A DNA stretch of 64,000 nt, taken from contig NZ_CP025025.1 of the NCBI RefSeq assembly GCF_002874535.1, positions 775,839 through 839,838 of the forward strand, given 5' to 3'. This DNA is from Mesobacillus jeotgali. Its GTDB lineage: Bacteria > Bacillota > Bacilli > Bacillales > Cytobacillaceae. Below the pieces are notes generated by a model that was not told where the DNA came from, did no database searches, and worked only from the letters and a program-made list of their open reading frames with translations. Below are positions 25,471 through 34,172 of the stretch, piece after piece (position 1 is the stretch's first letter; every line of letters starts with the position of its first letter). The translations under genes and the position numbers were made by a program.

Positions 25471-26097
25471 ATGCTTTACCCTATGAATCTACGGATACAG
25501 GATCGGGATGTCGTGGTAATAGGCGGGGGCAAAGTCGCTCAACGAAAAGTCCTGGGCTTGCTGGATGCTGGCGCAAAAGTGAAGGTAGTGAGCCCGGAAT
25601 TAACAAGTGAATTGCTGCGACTATCCGAAACAGGCAAGATTTCCTGGCGGCCTGTGCCCTATGCGATTGAAGATCTTGATGGGGCATTGCTCATCGTTGC
25701 CGCCACTAATGACCGAGAGACGAATCTGTCAGTTAAAAGGGATGCAGCACCAAATCAATTGGTTAATCTTGCAGATGATCCGGAAAAATCGGACTTCCAG
25801 GTTCCATCCGTGATGAAAAGAGGCAAATTGACGGTTGCCGTCTCGACATCTGGTGCGAGCCCGGTACTGGCTAAGAAGATTTGCCGCCAGCTGGAGCAGG
25901 TGTTTGATGAACAATATGACAGCTATCTAGATTTCCTGGCAGCCAGCCGAAATGAAATCAAAGCGGCTGTCAAAGATGAAACAGTAAAAAGGAAGCTTCT
26001 AAGAACAATAGCAGACGAGAGTTTCGTAAAGGACCCCTTTAGGGAAGAAAGGTTTGCCAGGCTGCTTGAAGAAGTGAAAGGTGAGGAGGGAAGGTAA
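25471..26097 (+). CDS. sirC: Precorrin-2 dehydrogenase
   Basis: A 208-residue protein of the SirC/YlnF/Met8 family. The N-terminal Rossmann NAD site is VVVIGGGKVAQRK, the AATNDRETN motif follows, and VSTSGASPVLAKKIC is the family signature. It oxidises precorrin-2 to sirohydrochlorin, between the NasF and SirB steps. The ATG at 25471 follows GGAGAGTGAAAGC; the in-frame ATG at 25456 has no ribosome-binding site. Its last codons form the 5' arm of the terminator. Confidence 0.9.
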   Translation: MLYPMNLRIQDRDVVVIGGGKVAQRKVLGLLDAGAKVKVVSPELTSELLRLSETGKISWRPVPYAIEDLDGALLIVAATNDRETNLSVKRDAAPNQLVNLADDPEKSDFQVPSVMKRGKLTVAVSTSGASPVLAKKICRQLEQVFDEQYDSYLDFLAASRNEIKAAVKDETVKRKLLRTIADESFVKDPFREERFARLLEEVKGEEGR

Positions 26098-26132
26098 AGC
26101 GTGCATGCGCACAATTACTTCCCTCTTTTTTT
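26086..26132 (+). terminator. Terminator overlapping the sirC stop codon
   Basis: GAGGGAAGGTAA (26086-26097, including the TAA stop) pairs with TTACTTCCCTC (26115-26125), with one bulge, followed by T7. The loop holds a second small hairpin, GTGCATGCGCAC. Confidence 0.75.
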
Positions 26133-26301
26133 GGTTCAAATGTCGAGCTTCGTATAAGGTAGGCTGGTTGCGATTGAGGAAATCCGTAAGTCCTTTTTTC
26201 ACATTAATGTTCAGTTTTAACAAAGAAATGCTGTTTAGATGAAGGGATATACTGGAAATGGTATACTAAACAGGATGATTTTCAGGTTAGGAGTCTTTTT
26301 T

Positions 26302-26622
26302 ATGAATAAATTTGTTGTGTTCCTGAAAGGAAAACGAAATGGCAAACTGGATTCCAGCTTGCTGGCAAGGCATATTGAACATCTTAGGCAGTTGAATCAG
26401 GCGGGACAGATGGTGATTGCCGGTCCTTTTAAAAATAACGAGCAAGCCATGCTCATCCTCAACTGCGATGGTATCGATGAAGCAATCAGATTAGTGGAAA
26501 AAGATCCATTCATCAAAGAAAAATATTACAATACATATGACATCAACGAATTGATCGTCGCCAATGAGGAAAATAACTGGCTGATGGAAAACTCGCAAAC
26601 GAAGGGCAATCTGGTCCACTAA
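26302..26622 (+). CDS. YciI-family protein
   Basis: A 106-residue ferredoxin-like-fold protein of the YciI/DGPF group. The HIEHLRQLNQAGQMVIAGPF stretch holds the conserved His and the GPF turn; RLVEKDPF is the other family motif. YciI proteins are small dimers of mostly unknown function. The ATG at 26302 follows TTAGGAGTC; the longer in-frame start at 26239 has none. It converges with the acidic repeat protein gene. Confidence 0.75.
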   Translation: MNKFVVFLKGKRNGKLDSSLLARHIEHLRQLNQAGQMVIAGPFKNNEQAMLILNCDGIDEAIRLVEKDPFIKEKYYNTYDINELIVANEENNWLMENSQTKGNLVH

Positions 26623-26623
26623 T

Positions 26624-26662
26624 AAAAAAAGAGCCTTCCAGCAAAGCTGGAAGACTCTCTCT
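26624..26662. terminator. Bidirectional terminator
   Basis: GAGCCTTCCAGC pairs with GCTGGAAGACTC, flanked by A7 on the left and CTCTT on the right, between convergent genes. Confidence 0.8.
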
Positions 26663-26672
26663 TGTAGTGCGA

Positions 26673-28790
26673 TTATTTTGTTTCAACCTCAACGATGACT
26701 TCCTCAGTCACAGTTTCAGCCTTCTCATCAGTCGACTTTTCAAAAACAGCCAGTACTGCAGAAATAATAGCAGCAAACTTCTTAGCGACTTCACTTGCAT
26801 ATAAGCTAGCTTTAGACGCAGCTTTATTGTCAGCAGAAGGGTTTACTGTTTCTTCTTCAACAGCAGTATCATCAGTAGCAACTTCCTCGGTCACTTCTTC
26901 AGTAGCAGTCTCGTCAGTTACAACTTCCTCAGTCACTTCTTCAGTAGCAGTCTCGTCAGTTACAACTTCCTCAGTTACTTCTTCAGAAGCAGTTTCATCA
27001 GTTACCACTTCCTCAGTCACTTCTTCAGTAGCAGTCTCGTCAGTTACAACTTCCTCAGTTACTTCTTCAGAAGCAGTTTCATCAGTTACCACTTCCTCAG
27101 TCACTTCTTCAGTAGCAGTCTCGTCAGTTACAACTTCCTCAGTCACTTCTTCAGAAGCAGTCTCGTCAGTTACAACTTCTTCAGTCACTTCTTCAGCAGC
27201 AGTCTCGTCAGCGGCAACTTCTTCAGTCACTTCAACTGACAAAGCAACAGCCGAATTTTCGTTAGCTTTCTCTTTAGCAACATCGCTAGCGTTGAAAGCT
27301 TTAGAGTTCTTTTTGTTAGCAATAGAAGGAGATACTTCTATGTTTTCTTCAGTAACCTCTTCTTCAGAAGCAGTTTCGTCGGCAACAACTTCCTCAGTCA
27401 CTTCTTCAGTAACAGTTTCATCGACAGTAACCTCTTCAGTTACTTCTTCGGAAGCAGTTTCATCAGCGGCAACTTCTTCAGTCACTTCTTCAGTAACAGT
27501 TTCATCAACAGCAACCTCTTCAGTTACTTCTTCGGAAGCAGTCTCGTCAGTTACAACTTCTTCAGTCACTTCTTCAGCAGCAGTTTCATCAGCGGCAACT
27601 TCTTCAGTCACTTCTTCAGTAACAGTTTCATCAACAGCAACCTCTTCAGTTACTTCTTCGGAAGCAGTCTCGTCAGTTACAACTTCTTCAGTCACTTCTT
27701 CAGCAGCAGTTTCGTCAGCGGCAACTTCTTCAGTCACTTCAACTGACAAAGCAACAGCTGAATTTTCGTTAGCTTTCTCTTTAGCAACATCGCTAGCGTT
27801 GAAAGCACTTGACTTCATTTTGTTGGCAATAGAAGGAGAAACTTTTTCGTCTTCTTCAGTAACGTCTTCTTCAGTAACGTCTTCTTCAGTAACGTCTTCT
27901 TCAGTAACGTCTTCTTCAGTAACGACTTCTTCAGTCACTTCAACAGACAAAGCAACAGCAGAATTTTCATTAGCATTCACCTTAGCTGTTTCACTTGCGT
28001 TGAAAGCTTTTGAATTAGCTTTGTTAACAGCAGAATTGTTCACTTTTTCTTCAGTGTCGTCTTCTTCTGTATCTTCATCTTCATCTTCTTCTTCAGTTTT
28101 CACTGTTGCATCTGTATCAAGATCGATATCTTCAGAATCAGAGTCATTTTCTTCTTCTTCATCTTCAGTTTTTACAGTTGCATCTGCATCAAGGTCGATG
28201 TTTTCAGAATCCTCTTCAGATTCTTCCTCTTCTTCATCTTCCTTTTTCATTTCAGTGTCAGCGTCAAGCTCAGCTTCTTCATCTTCTTGCTTTGTTGCTG
28301 TATCTTCTTCAAGCTCAGCAGTTTCTTCTGATTCAGCATCTTTCTCAGTGTCATCAGTTACAACTGGCTCTGCTTCAACAACCTCATCAACAACTGGCTC
28401 CTGAGTCACAACTTCTTCAGTTGGAACTTCCTCAGCAGGAGCTTGTTGAACAGTTGAATGAACTGCTGCGTTTGGTGCTGCGTTCTTTTTAGCGGTTTCA
28501 CTTGCATGAGTGCTAGCCTGTGATTTCGCTGCTTTTTCTTTAGCTTCCGCTTTTGGTGCTTTTACCTGAGGCTTGGCAGCAGGCTTTGCGGGAACAGCCG
28601 GTTTAGCTTTTACGTTAGCTTTCTTAGCAGTCTGTGCCTGTGCTGGTTTCACTGCGTGAGATTGTTCAACTTTAACTTTTTCAGGTCCTGCAGCTTGAGT
28701 GAATTGACCACCAGTCAGTACCCCGATTGATAATACTCCAGCTAACATAAAAGACTTCACAACTTTAGTTCCATTAATATAGTTATTCAT
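26673..28790 (-). CDS. Secreted, strongly acidic repeat protein
   Basis: A 705-residue protein with a signal peptide ending near residue 33 (FTQAAG). A short Lys/Ala/Pro part follows, then Glu/Asp-rich sequence. Three kinds of repeat are visible: a 14-residue unit (EVTEEVVTDETASE and variants) in about 20 copies, a 5-residue unit VTEED in five exact copies, and a module of about 30 residues around FNASDVAKEKANENSAVAL in three close copies plus divergent ones. There is no LPXTG or other anchor. The ATG at 28790 follows AAAGGGAGCG. The gene is 20 nt after the basic protein gene in the same direction. The function is unknown. Confidence 0.75.
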   Translation of the reverse strand: MNNYINGTKVVKSFMLAGVLSIGVLTGGQFTQAAGPEKVKVEQSHAVKPAQAQTAKKANVKAKPAVPAKPAAKPQVKAPKAEAKEKAAKSQASTHASETAKKNAAPNAAVHSTVQQAPAEEVPTEEVVTQEPVVDEVVEAEPVVTDDTEKDAESEETAELEEDTATKQEDEEAELDADTEMKKEDEEEEESEEDSENIDLDADATVKTEDEEEENDSDSEDIDLDTDATVKTEEEDEDEDTEEDDTEEKVNNSAVNKANSKAFNASETAKVNANENSAVALSVEVTEEVVTEEDVTEEDVTEEDVTEEDVTEEDEKVSPSIANKMKSSAFNASDVAKEKANENSAVALSVEVTEEVAADETAAEEVTEEVVTDETASEEVTEEVAVDETVTEEVTEEVAADETAAEEVTEEVVTDETASEEVTEEVAVDETVTEEVTEEVAADETASEEVTEEVTVDETVTEEVTEEVVADETASEEEVTEENIEVSPSIANKKNSKAFNASDVAKEKANENSAVALSVEVTEEVAADETAAEEVTEEVVTDETASEEVTEEVVTDETATEEVTEEVVTDETASEEVTEEVVTDETATEEVTEEVVTDETASEEVTEEVVTDETATEEVTEEVVTDETATEEVTEEVATDDTAVEEETVNPSADNKAASKASLYASEVAKKFAAIISAVLAVFEKSTDEKAETVTEEVIVEVETK

Positions 28791-28809
28791 TTTAATAATT
28801 CGCTCCCTT

Positions 28810-29691
28810 TTAATTAACGTTATCCGTGGCAATTGCGTCGGTATACGGTAAAAAAGCAGGAGCTTTGAGCGGTGGCGGTGATGGCGGGGCATTGACCCAC
28901 TGGCTTTGAAAAACAGCAACTCGCGATGTATAAGGCTGTAGGAGATTAAAGTTAAATGATTCATCCCAAACAAACCACTTATCGTTAATGAAAGTGCTCG
29001 CGTTTCCATAACTTGTCCTGTCACTTGACGGCCCCCCTGAAGCCTTAGTGCGTGAAGGAGGGGTAGGAAGGTTATCTCCCTTTGGAAACCTCTCATGTTG
29101 GGATGAATCGTGTTCATCTTTTTCAACTGGAGGTGTTTTTTTGATTGCCGCTTTGGCCGTTCTTTTAACATTGGCCGGCGTCTCTGCGGAATCTCGGGAT
29201 GGCTCAACCTTTTCCTTTAACCCAGGTGATCTGCGCTGTGTTTCTTTTGCATAATCACTCTTATTATGTATGGATTTTAAAGCATCTTTATTTCTTTGTT
29301 TAATGTTATGCTTTGTCTTATGTTTTACCTGTTTTGACTTCTCGTTGACCAATGCCTTAGCCTGTTGAGGCAGGGCCGCTTTCTCACTTTTCTTGAGTGA
29401 TTGAGCTTTCCTATTGGATTTAACTGCATCAGCAGGCTTCTCTTTCAGCTTTGACTGGGCTGGTTTTTGAACGACTGGCTTCTGCACCGGCTGTTTTTTG
29501 GCAGCAGGTTCTGCTGGAGTTTTTTCAGAAGTCCTGGCATTCTCAGCCTTATCTGGCAGAGTAACTTGTTCAGCAGCTACAGGCTGTTGAGGCTTTCCGG
29601 CATTTGACCCTTTTTCAGCAAAAGCGTTGTCAGGCACCAACATAGCTGTACCAGCAATAAAGCCTGTAATGATCAGTTGTCGGAAGTGCAT
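28810..29691 (-). CDS. Secreted, basic low-complexity protein
   Basis: A 293-residue protein with a signal peptide (to about NAFAEKG, residue 27), a long Lys/Ala/Pro/Gln-rich basic stretch (for example KAQSLKKSEKAALPQQAK and KHKTKHNIKQRNK), and a C-terminal aromatic part (DKWFVWDESFNFNLLQPYTS). No known domain was recognised. The ATG at 29691 has a near-perfect ribosome-binding site (AAAGGAGGTGAAAGA). It precedes the acidic repeat protein by 20 nt, so the two form a two-gene unit with opposite net charges. Confidence 0.7.
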   Translation of the reverse strand: MHFRQLIITGFIAGTAMLVPDNAFAEKGSNAGKPQQPVAAEQVTLPDKAENARTSEKTPAEPAAKKQPVQKPVVQKPAQSKLKEKPADAVKSNRKAQSLKKSEKAALPQQAKALVNEKSKQVKHKTKHNIKQRNKDALKSIHNKSDYAKETQRRSPGLKEKVEPSRDSAETPANVKRTAKAAIKKTPPVEKDEHDSSQHERFPKGDNLPTPPSRTKASGGPSSDRTSYGNASTFINDKWFVWDESFNFNLLQPYTSRVAVFQSQWVNAPPSPPPLKAPAFLPYTDAIATDNVN

Positions 29692-29959
29692 TCTTTCACC
29701 TCCTTTCATAGCGGTTTTCTATCTTTCCGAAATAGCATTCTAGTTTTCAAACCTTTTTTTGTCGGTTTTTGAAGGGTTTTATAACAAACCATTCTTTTAG
29801 CCTAAAAAGATATGCAAAGACCTGATACGATTTACCTTTCTTTTTGGTACTTATTAATTTGAGTGGAAAATTAATGGAATTATTCTTACTTGCCCTTTTA
29901 TAAAAAAGGAGTAGAATGATAGTTATGCTTTAACCGTTTAAATGAAAGAAGGAAACAAC

Positions 29960-30877
29960 ATGAAAAATCTTCAAATCTATTTAATCCTTACAGGGGTCAT
30001 GTTTTTGTGGGGAATGAATGTAACGGCCCTAAAAGTTATAGTAGGGAATTTCCCGCCAATCACGATCACCTCGCTCCGCGTCTTCACGGCTGGAGTCTCG
30101 GTGTTTATCATTCTATTTTTCTTGAAAAAAGTACGGCTGCCATCCAGGCAGGAGTGGATATATATATTCGGCGGCGCAATCCTGAATGTCACTGGCCACC
30201 ATTTATTCCTTGGCATTGGCTTAAAAGTGACATCTGCTGTTAACGGTGGACTGATCCTCGGAATGGGACCATTGCTGACGGCTTTGATGGCGATTTTATT
30301 TCTTGGTAAGAGGCTGACATTTGTACGTACACTCGGTTTTATCTTCGGAGGGATTGGCGTTTCATTGACTGTGATGGCAGGTAGCGCTGGAGTTGCAGGC
30401 ATGTCGATTGGCGACTTTTATGTCTTTCTTTCCATTCTTTCACAGGCGATCAGCTTCATCATAATCTCCAAAGCAGCGAAAACTCTCGATCCCCGATTGT
30501 TAACGGGATATATGCTGATCTTCGGTTCAATCCTGATGTTTTTCATCGGACTGTGGAAAGAGCCGAGTGGATTAACAAGCTTAGGAAGTGCTTCGATCGG
30601 AGTGTGGAGCGTATTTTTCGCATCAGCGATTTTCGCCACGGCAGTAGGGCACATGCTCTACAATTACGCAATCGGCAAGGCCGGACCAGCGGAAGCATCC
30701 ATTTTCCTGAACTTGAATACATTCCTCTCAATCTTGTTCGCAGCCATCTTCCTCGGGGAGAATATTACCTCATCTCATCTCTTAGGACTGATATTCATCG
30801 TGTCCGGCGTTATCTTCGGTTCAGGAGCACTTGAGGAATTGGTTCTGAGAAACAAGATGAAACGGAACGCAGCTTAA
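29960..30877 (+). CDS. EamA-type (DMT superfamily) permease
   Basis: A 305-residue protein with ten membrane segments in two EamA halves. It begins with LTGVMFLWGMNVTALKVI and carries the PPITITSLRV motif; the second half ends with AIFLGENITSSHLLG. Such exporters move metabolites or amino acids across the membrane; the substrate is unknown. The ATG at 29960 follows AGAAGGAAACAAC. It is a single-gene unit with its own terminator. Confidence 0.85.
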   Translation: MKNLQIYLILTGVMFLWGMNVTALKVIVGNFPPITITSLRVFTAGVSVFIILFFLKKVRLPSRQEWIYIFGGAILNVTGHHLFLGIGLKVTSAVNGGLILGMGPLLTALMAILFLGKRLTFVRTLGFIFGGIGVSLTVMAGSAGVAGMSIGDFYVFLSILSQAISFIIISKAAKTLDPRLLTGYMLIFGSILMFFIGLWKEPSGLTSLGSASIGVWSVFFASAIFATAVGHMLYNYAIGKAGPAEASIFLNLNTFLSILFAAIFLGENITSSHLLGLIFIVSGVIFGSGALEELVLRNKMKRNAA

Positions 30878-30887
30878 TATTATTATA

Positions 30888-30916
30888 GGGGCAGGGCTTC
30901 GGCTCTGCCCTTTTTG
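30888..30916 (+). terminator. Terminator of the EamA gene
   Basis: GGGGCAGGGC and GCTCTGCCC pair around a TTCG tetraloop, followed by TTTTT. Confidence 0.9.
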
Positions 30917-30938
30917 CATAATAAAACACCCGACTGGT

Positions 30939-31096
30939 ATTAAAACGGGCGCAACTGGAATTAAATTAATGCCAACTGGAATTAAAACAGCATCAACTGG
31001 AATTAAATTGAGTCCAACTGGTATTAAAAAGCGATTTTGCGGCCCAACGGGGATAAAACTCGTTCCAGCGGGGATTAAGCTTGATTCAACGATGAA
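30939..31096 (+). repeat. Array of 21-bp units, AACTGGAATTAAA type
   Basis: Seven units begin with GACTGG, AACTGG, AACTGG, AACTGG, AACTGG, AACGGG and AGCGGG, each followed by NATTAAA or GATAAA. Spacing is 21 bp except for one 30-bp step where extra sequence (GATTTTGCG) sits. The array lies between a terminator and the sigma-54 regulatory region of the next gene and resembles the array at 13.4 kb. Confidence 0.85.
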
Positions 31097-31182
31097 AAAA
31101 CAATTTCCATGAAGAATAAACAATGGAATTAGATCAAGTTTCAGCTGGCCGGAAATTTAGGTCATGGCTCAAGGTTGCAAAG

Positions 31183-31277
31183 TGTCCATTTTCCACAAAA
31201 ACCGTCCTGATTTTGGACAGTTGTCGCAAACGGTCTCTTTATTTTCATGCAAAACAGACCTGGCACGTTTCTTGCTT
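31183..31277 (+). promoter_or_regulatory. Sigma-54 promoter and upstream activator sites of the SDR gene
   Basis: TGGCACGTTTCTTGCTT (31261-31277) fits the -24/-12 consensus TGGCAC-N5-TTGCW. Upstream, TGTCCATTTT (31183) and ATTTTGGACA (ends 31219) are inverted half-sites 40-75 bp before the promoter, as expected for an enhancer-binding activator. The same half-site occurs before the acyl-CoA operon at 36.65 kb. Confidence 0.85.
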
Positions 31278-31319
31278 TATATAAAACTAATAATTTTATA
31301 AAAGTGGAGGTCAGGCAAA

Positions 31320-32087
31320 ATGAAAATGAGTGAAGCAAGAGCGATTGTTACAGGCGGAGCGTCTGGATTAGGAGAAGCGACTGTCAGGAGGATTGTAGAG
31401 CAAGGGGGAAAGGCTGCGATACTTGATTTGTCAGTGGAACGAGGCGATGCTCTCGTCGAAGAACTTGGGGAACAAACAGTTTTTATAAAAACTGATGTAA
31501 CGAGTGAGGAAGAAGTATCGAATGCAATCAACAAAGCGATTGAATCATTCGGATTGATTAACACGGTTGTGAACTGTGCTGGGGTTGGAGTTGCCGGCAA
31601 GCTGTTATCACGAAAAGGTGTCCATTCCCTGGACATGTTTTCAAAAGTGATTTCCATCAACTTGATCGGAACCTTCAATGTCATCAGGCTCGCTTCAGAG
31701 CAGATGTCGAAAAACGAAGCGAATGAACTTGGTGAGCGGGGTGTCATCCTAAATACAGCATCTGTGGCTGCGTTTGACGGCCAGATCGGGCAGGCTGCCT
31801 ACAGCGCTTCGAAAGGAGGAGTTGTCGGTATGACACTGCCGATTGCAAGGGAGCTTGCTGCATATGGCATAAGGGTCATGACAATTGCCCCTGGTTTATT
31901 CCACACCCCGATGTTCGATTCGCTGCCTGAAGAAGCAAGGGACTCGCTTGGTAAAATGGTGCCATTCCCGCAGCGGCTTGGTTATCCCGAGGAATATGCC
32001 CAGCTTGCTGAAAGCATCCTGACAAATCCAATGCTGAATGGCGAAACAATCCGTCTGGATGGAGCCATCCGCATGCAGCCGAAATAA
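31320..32087 (+). CDS. HSD10-like 3-hydroxyacyl-CoA dehydrogenase (SDR)
   Basis: A 255-residue short-chain dehydrogenase with the NAD motif TGGASGLG near residue 12, NCAG, and the catalytic S and YxxxK in AAYSASKGG. The stretches [25 protein letters not shown] and [16 protein letters not shown] match human type II 3-hydroxyacyl-CoA dehydrogenase (HSD10) closely. HSD10-type enzymes oxidise straight-chain and 2-methyl-3-hydroxyacyl-CoAs. Expression from a sigma-54 promoter, together with the acyl-CoA operon downstream, supplies the beta-oxidation step that the operon itself lacks. The ribosome-binding site is GGAGG, 9 nt before the start. Confidence 0.9.
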   Translation: MKMSEARAIVTGGASGLGEATVRRIVEQGGKAAILDLSVERGDALVEELGEQTVFIKTDVTSEEEVSNAINKAIESFGLINTVVNCAGVGVAGKLLSRKGVHSLDMFSKVISINLIGTFNVIRLASEQMSKNEANELGERGVILNTASVAAFDGQIGQAAYSASKGGVVGMTLPIARELAAYGIRVMTIAPGLFHTPMFDSLPEEARDSLGKMVPFPQRLGYPEEYAQLAESILTNPMLNGETIRLDGAIRMQPK

Positions 32088-32096
32088 GTCTGAACC

Positions 32097-32132
32097 AAGC
32101 CCTTTCGACCAAGGATGAAAGGGCTTTTTTAT
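32097..32132 (+). terminator. Terminator of the SDR gene
   Basis: AAGCCCTTTC and GAAAGGGCTT form a stem followed by TTTTT. Confidence 0.9.
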
Positions 32133-32221
32133 GGTAAAATTTTCGCGTTGTTGAAATTCCAGAAAACGAATATGATATTTTTGCAATATAATATTTCTAG
32201 AGAGAGCAGGGGACAACTAGA

Positions 32222-34048
32222 GTGACAACAAAATTTGTTAGAATATTCATACTTTTACTTCTGGCAACTGGGGTTTCCTTCCCGCAATTCGCTTCTGCGA
32301 TGGCGGAAGTGACTTCCTTCAGCCAGTCATCAGGAACGGTTGCTTTTCAGGGAAACAGTGTACCAGGTTATGTTACTTTCGAACTGAAAACAAGCGAACC
32401 AACCCGCGGGTATATTTTAGCAGTGGGCAATGGCATCCAGACAAAAATCAATCTATCCACGATGGATTATAAAACAGTTCATAAAATGGATTGGGTGCCT
32501 TGGGATGATACAAAGAAAATTCCGCTCCCAGCTGGGGAATACCAATTGAAGGCTTATATGACAGACCAGGGATACAACCAGATCAGCGGCTATCCGCTTG
32601 GAAAGCTGACGGTTGTCTCTGAGACAAGTCCAAAGCCATTGTTCGATCAGGTGGCAATTAATCCGGCAGTGTTTGCTCCAAAATACGGCGGAGCGTCAAC
32701 AGTCCAGATTCCTTTCAATCTTAATCGACCGGCCGAAGTGCAACTGAGCATTTGGCAAAACGGCTCCGAAATTTACGCAGGCAGTAAAATGAAGCTGCTT
32801 CCTGGCAGCCATTCTGTTAGCTGGAACGGAACAGATAAAGCTGGCCGAATTGTCGCGGATGGAAATTATGATGTCCACTTCAAGTATATTGAGACAGCAT
32901 ACAACTATCCAGCTACGACACAGTCAGCACAGAAAGCAGGCGCGGTTACAGTCAAAGATGGCGATTATAATATCCCGCAATGGAGACTGAAAGAGGTCGT
33001 AAAGGACGCTGTCTTCACTTCTGATGTCATCAGTCCGGACGGCGATGGTGTTAACGACACTGTTACTGGACAATTTACATTGGCAGAGCCGGCAAAGGTA
33101 TCCATTTATATTGCGAATGCCGCAGGCGCGCATATGAAAAATCTCGTTACTGAACAGCCATTCCAGGCGGGAACCCATACTTTTGTATGGGACGGAACCG
33201 ACTTTATGGGAAGCAAAGCGGTTAACGGAAATTACTTTGTTAAAGTTATGGTGATCGAAGGAGCGAATGCAGGCTATATCTCTTTCGCGGACTCAGTGCG
33301 GTTTGAAGGCGGCTATGAGTTCAAAGCGCTCCAGCCTGAAAAACGTGTCAGGGTGATTGCGGAGACAGCGAAGCTTTCTGTCTATCCAATGGACCAAGGC
33401 TATACCGCTGTAAAAGGTGATACCTTCCCGCTCATGTCAGAAACAATCGAGAATGGCAAGTATCAGGTACTAGTCAAGGAAGGTGTGTCAGGAACAATCA
33501 ATGTAAACGATGTTGAGCTTGTTGTTGAAACGACTGTACCAACAGTACCAAACACAATGGAATACACTGTTGTCAGTGGTGACACTCTCTGGAAAATCGC
33601 AGCTAAATTCAACACGACCATTTCAGAAATTGTCGCCCTGAACAATCTTGATCCAAATAAATACTTGTATATTGGACAAAAGCTACAAGTACCGGCGACA
33701 GTTTCACCTGAACCAACACCGCAGCCTGTTATCCACACGGTGCAAACAGGTGATACTCTCTGGAAAATTGCCCAGAAATATGGCAAAACAATTGATGCCA
33801 TTGTAAAGGCGAACAATCTTGACCCAGCCAAGTACCTGTATATCGGCCAAAAAATCACGATTCCATCTTCAACTACAACTCCAGAACCACCACTAGTCCA
33901 GCCTGTCATCCACACAGTTGTCAGTGGTGACACGCTTTGGAAAATCAGTGTTAAATATGGAACAACAATCGATGCAATCGTGAAAGCGAATAATCTAGAC
34001 CCGGCCAAGTATCTATACATTGGCCAAAAAATTACGATTCTACGCTAG
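32222..34048 (+). CDS. Secreted FlgD-Ig-like and triple LysM protein
   Basis: A 608-residue exported protein with a signal peptide to about residue 27 (FASAMAE). Two regions resemble FlgD-type Ig modules (SVSWNGTDKAGRIVADGNYDV and FVWDGTDFMG with VNGNYFVKV). An SH3-like stretch follows, and the C-terminus holds three LysM domains (about residues 443-486, 500-545 and 563-607; each with GDTLWKI and YLYIGQK) joined by Pro/Thr linkers. LysM binds peptidoglycan, so the protein should sit in the wall. No catalytic domain was recognised. The start is GTG, with AGGGGAC upstream. Confidence 0.8.
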   Translation: MTTKFVRIFILLLLATGVSFPQFASAMAEVTSFSQSSGTVAFQGNSVPGYVTFELKTSEPTRGYILAVGNGIQTKINLSTMDYKTVHKMDWVPWDDTKKIPLPAGEYQLKAYMTDQGYNQISGYPLGKLTVVSETSPKPLFDQVAINPAVFAPKYGGASTVQIPFNLNRPAEVQLSIWQNGSEIYAGSKMKLLPGSHSVSWNGTDKAGRIVADGNYDVHFKYIETAYNYPATTQSAQKAGAVTVKDGDYNIPQWRLKEVVKDAVFTSDVISPDGDGVNDTVTGQFTLAEPAKVSIYIANAAGAHMKNLVTEQPFQAGTHTFVWDGTDFMGSKAVNGNYFVKVMVIEGANAGYISFADSVRFEGGYEFKALQPEKRVRVIAETAKLSVYPMDQGYTAVKGDTFPLMSETIENGKYQVLVKEGVSGTINVNDVELVVETTVPTVPNTMEYTVVSGDTLWKIAAKFNTTISEIVALNNLDPNKYLYIGQKLQVPATVSPEPTPQPVIHTVQTGDTLWKIAQKYGKTIDAIVKANNLDPAKYLYIGQKITIPSSTTTPEPPLVQPVIHTVVSGDTLWKISVKYGTTIDAIVKANNLDPAKYLYIGQKITILR

Positions 34049-34052
34049 TTCA

Positions 34053-34085
34053 AAGCCTGCTCCTCATTTGGGAGCAGGCTTTTTA
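34053..34085 (+). terminator. Terminator of the LysM protein gene
   Basis: AGCCTGCTCC and GGGAGCAGGCT form a stem followed by TTTTT. Confidence 0.9.
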
Positions 34086-34172
34086 TGTTCAATAAGTGTA
34101 CCTTTACCTTTTAGTGCTATATAATTGTAGTTATAATATTCAGAAATCTCCCGTATAAGAGGAGGGAAAATA

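Noticed and set aside
26695..28404. Long plus-strand frame of 569 codons, rich in Ser, Thr and Val
   Set aside because: It is the antisense image of the repetitive acidic protein; repeats keep this strand open. It has no ribosome-binding site or signal, and the minus-strand frame has both.
28791..29207. Upstream extension of the acidic protein frame (139 more codons)
   Set aside because: It overlaps the basic protein gene in another frame, while ATG 28790 has a ribosome-binding site and starts a good signal peptide.
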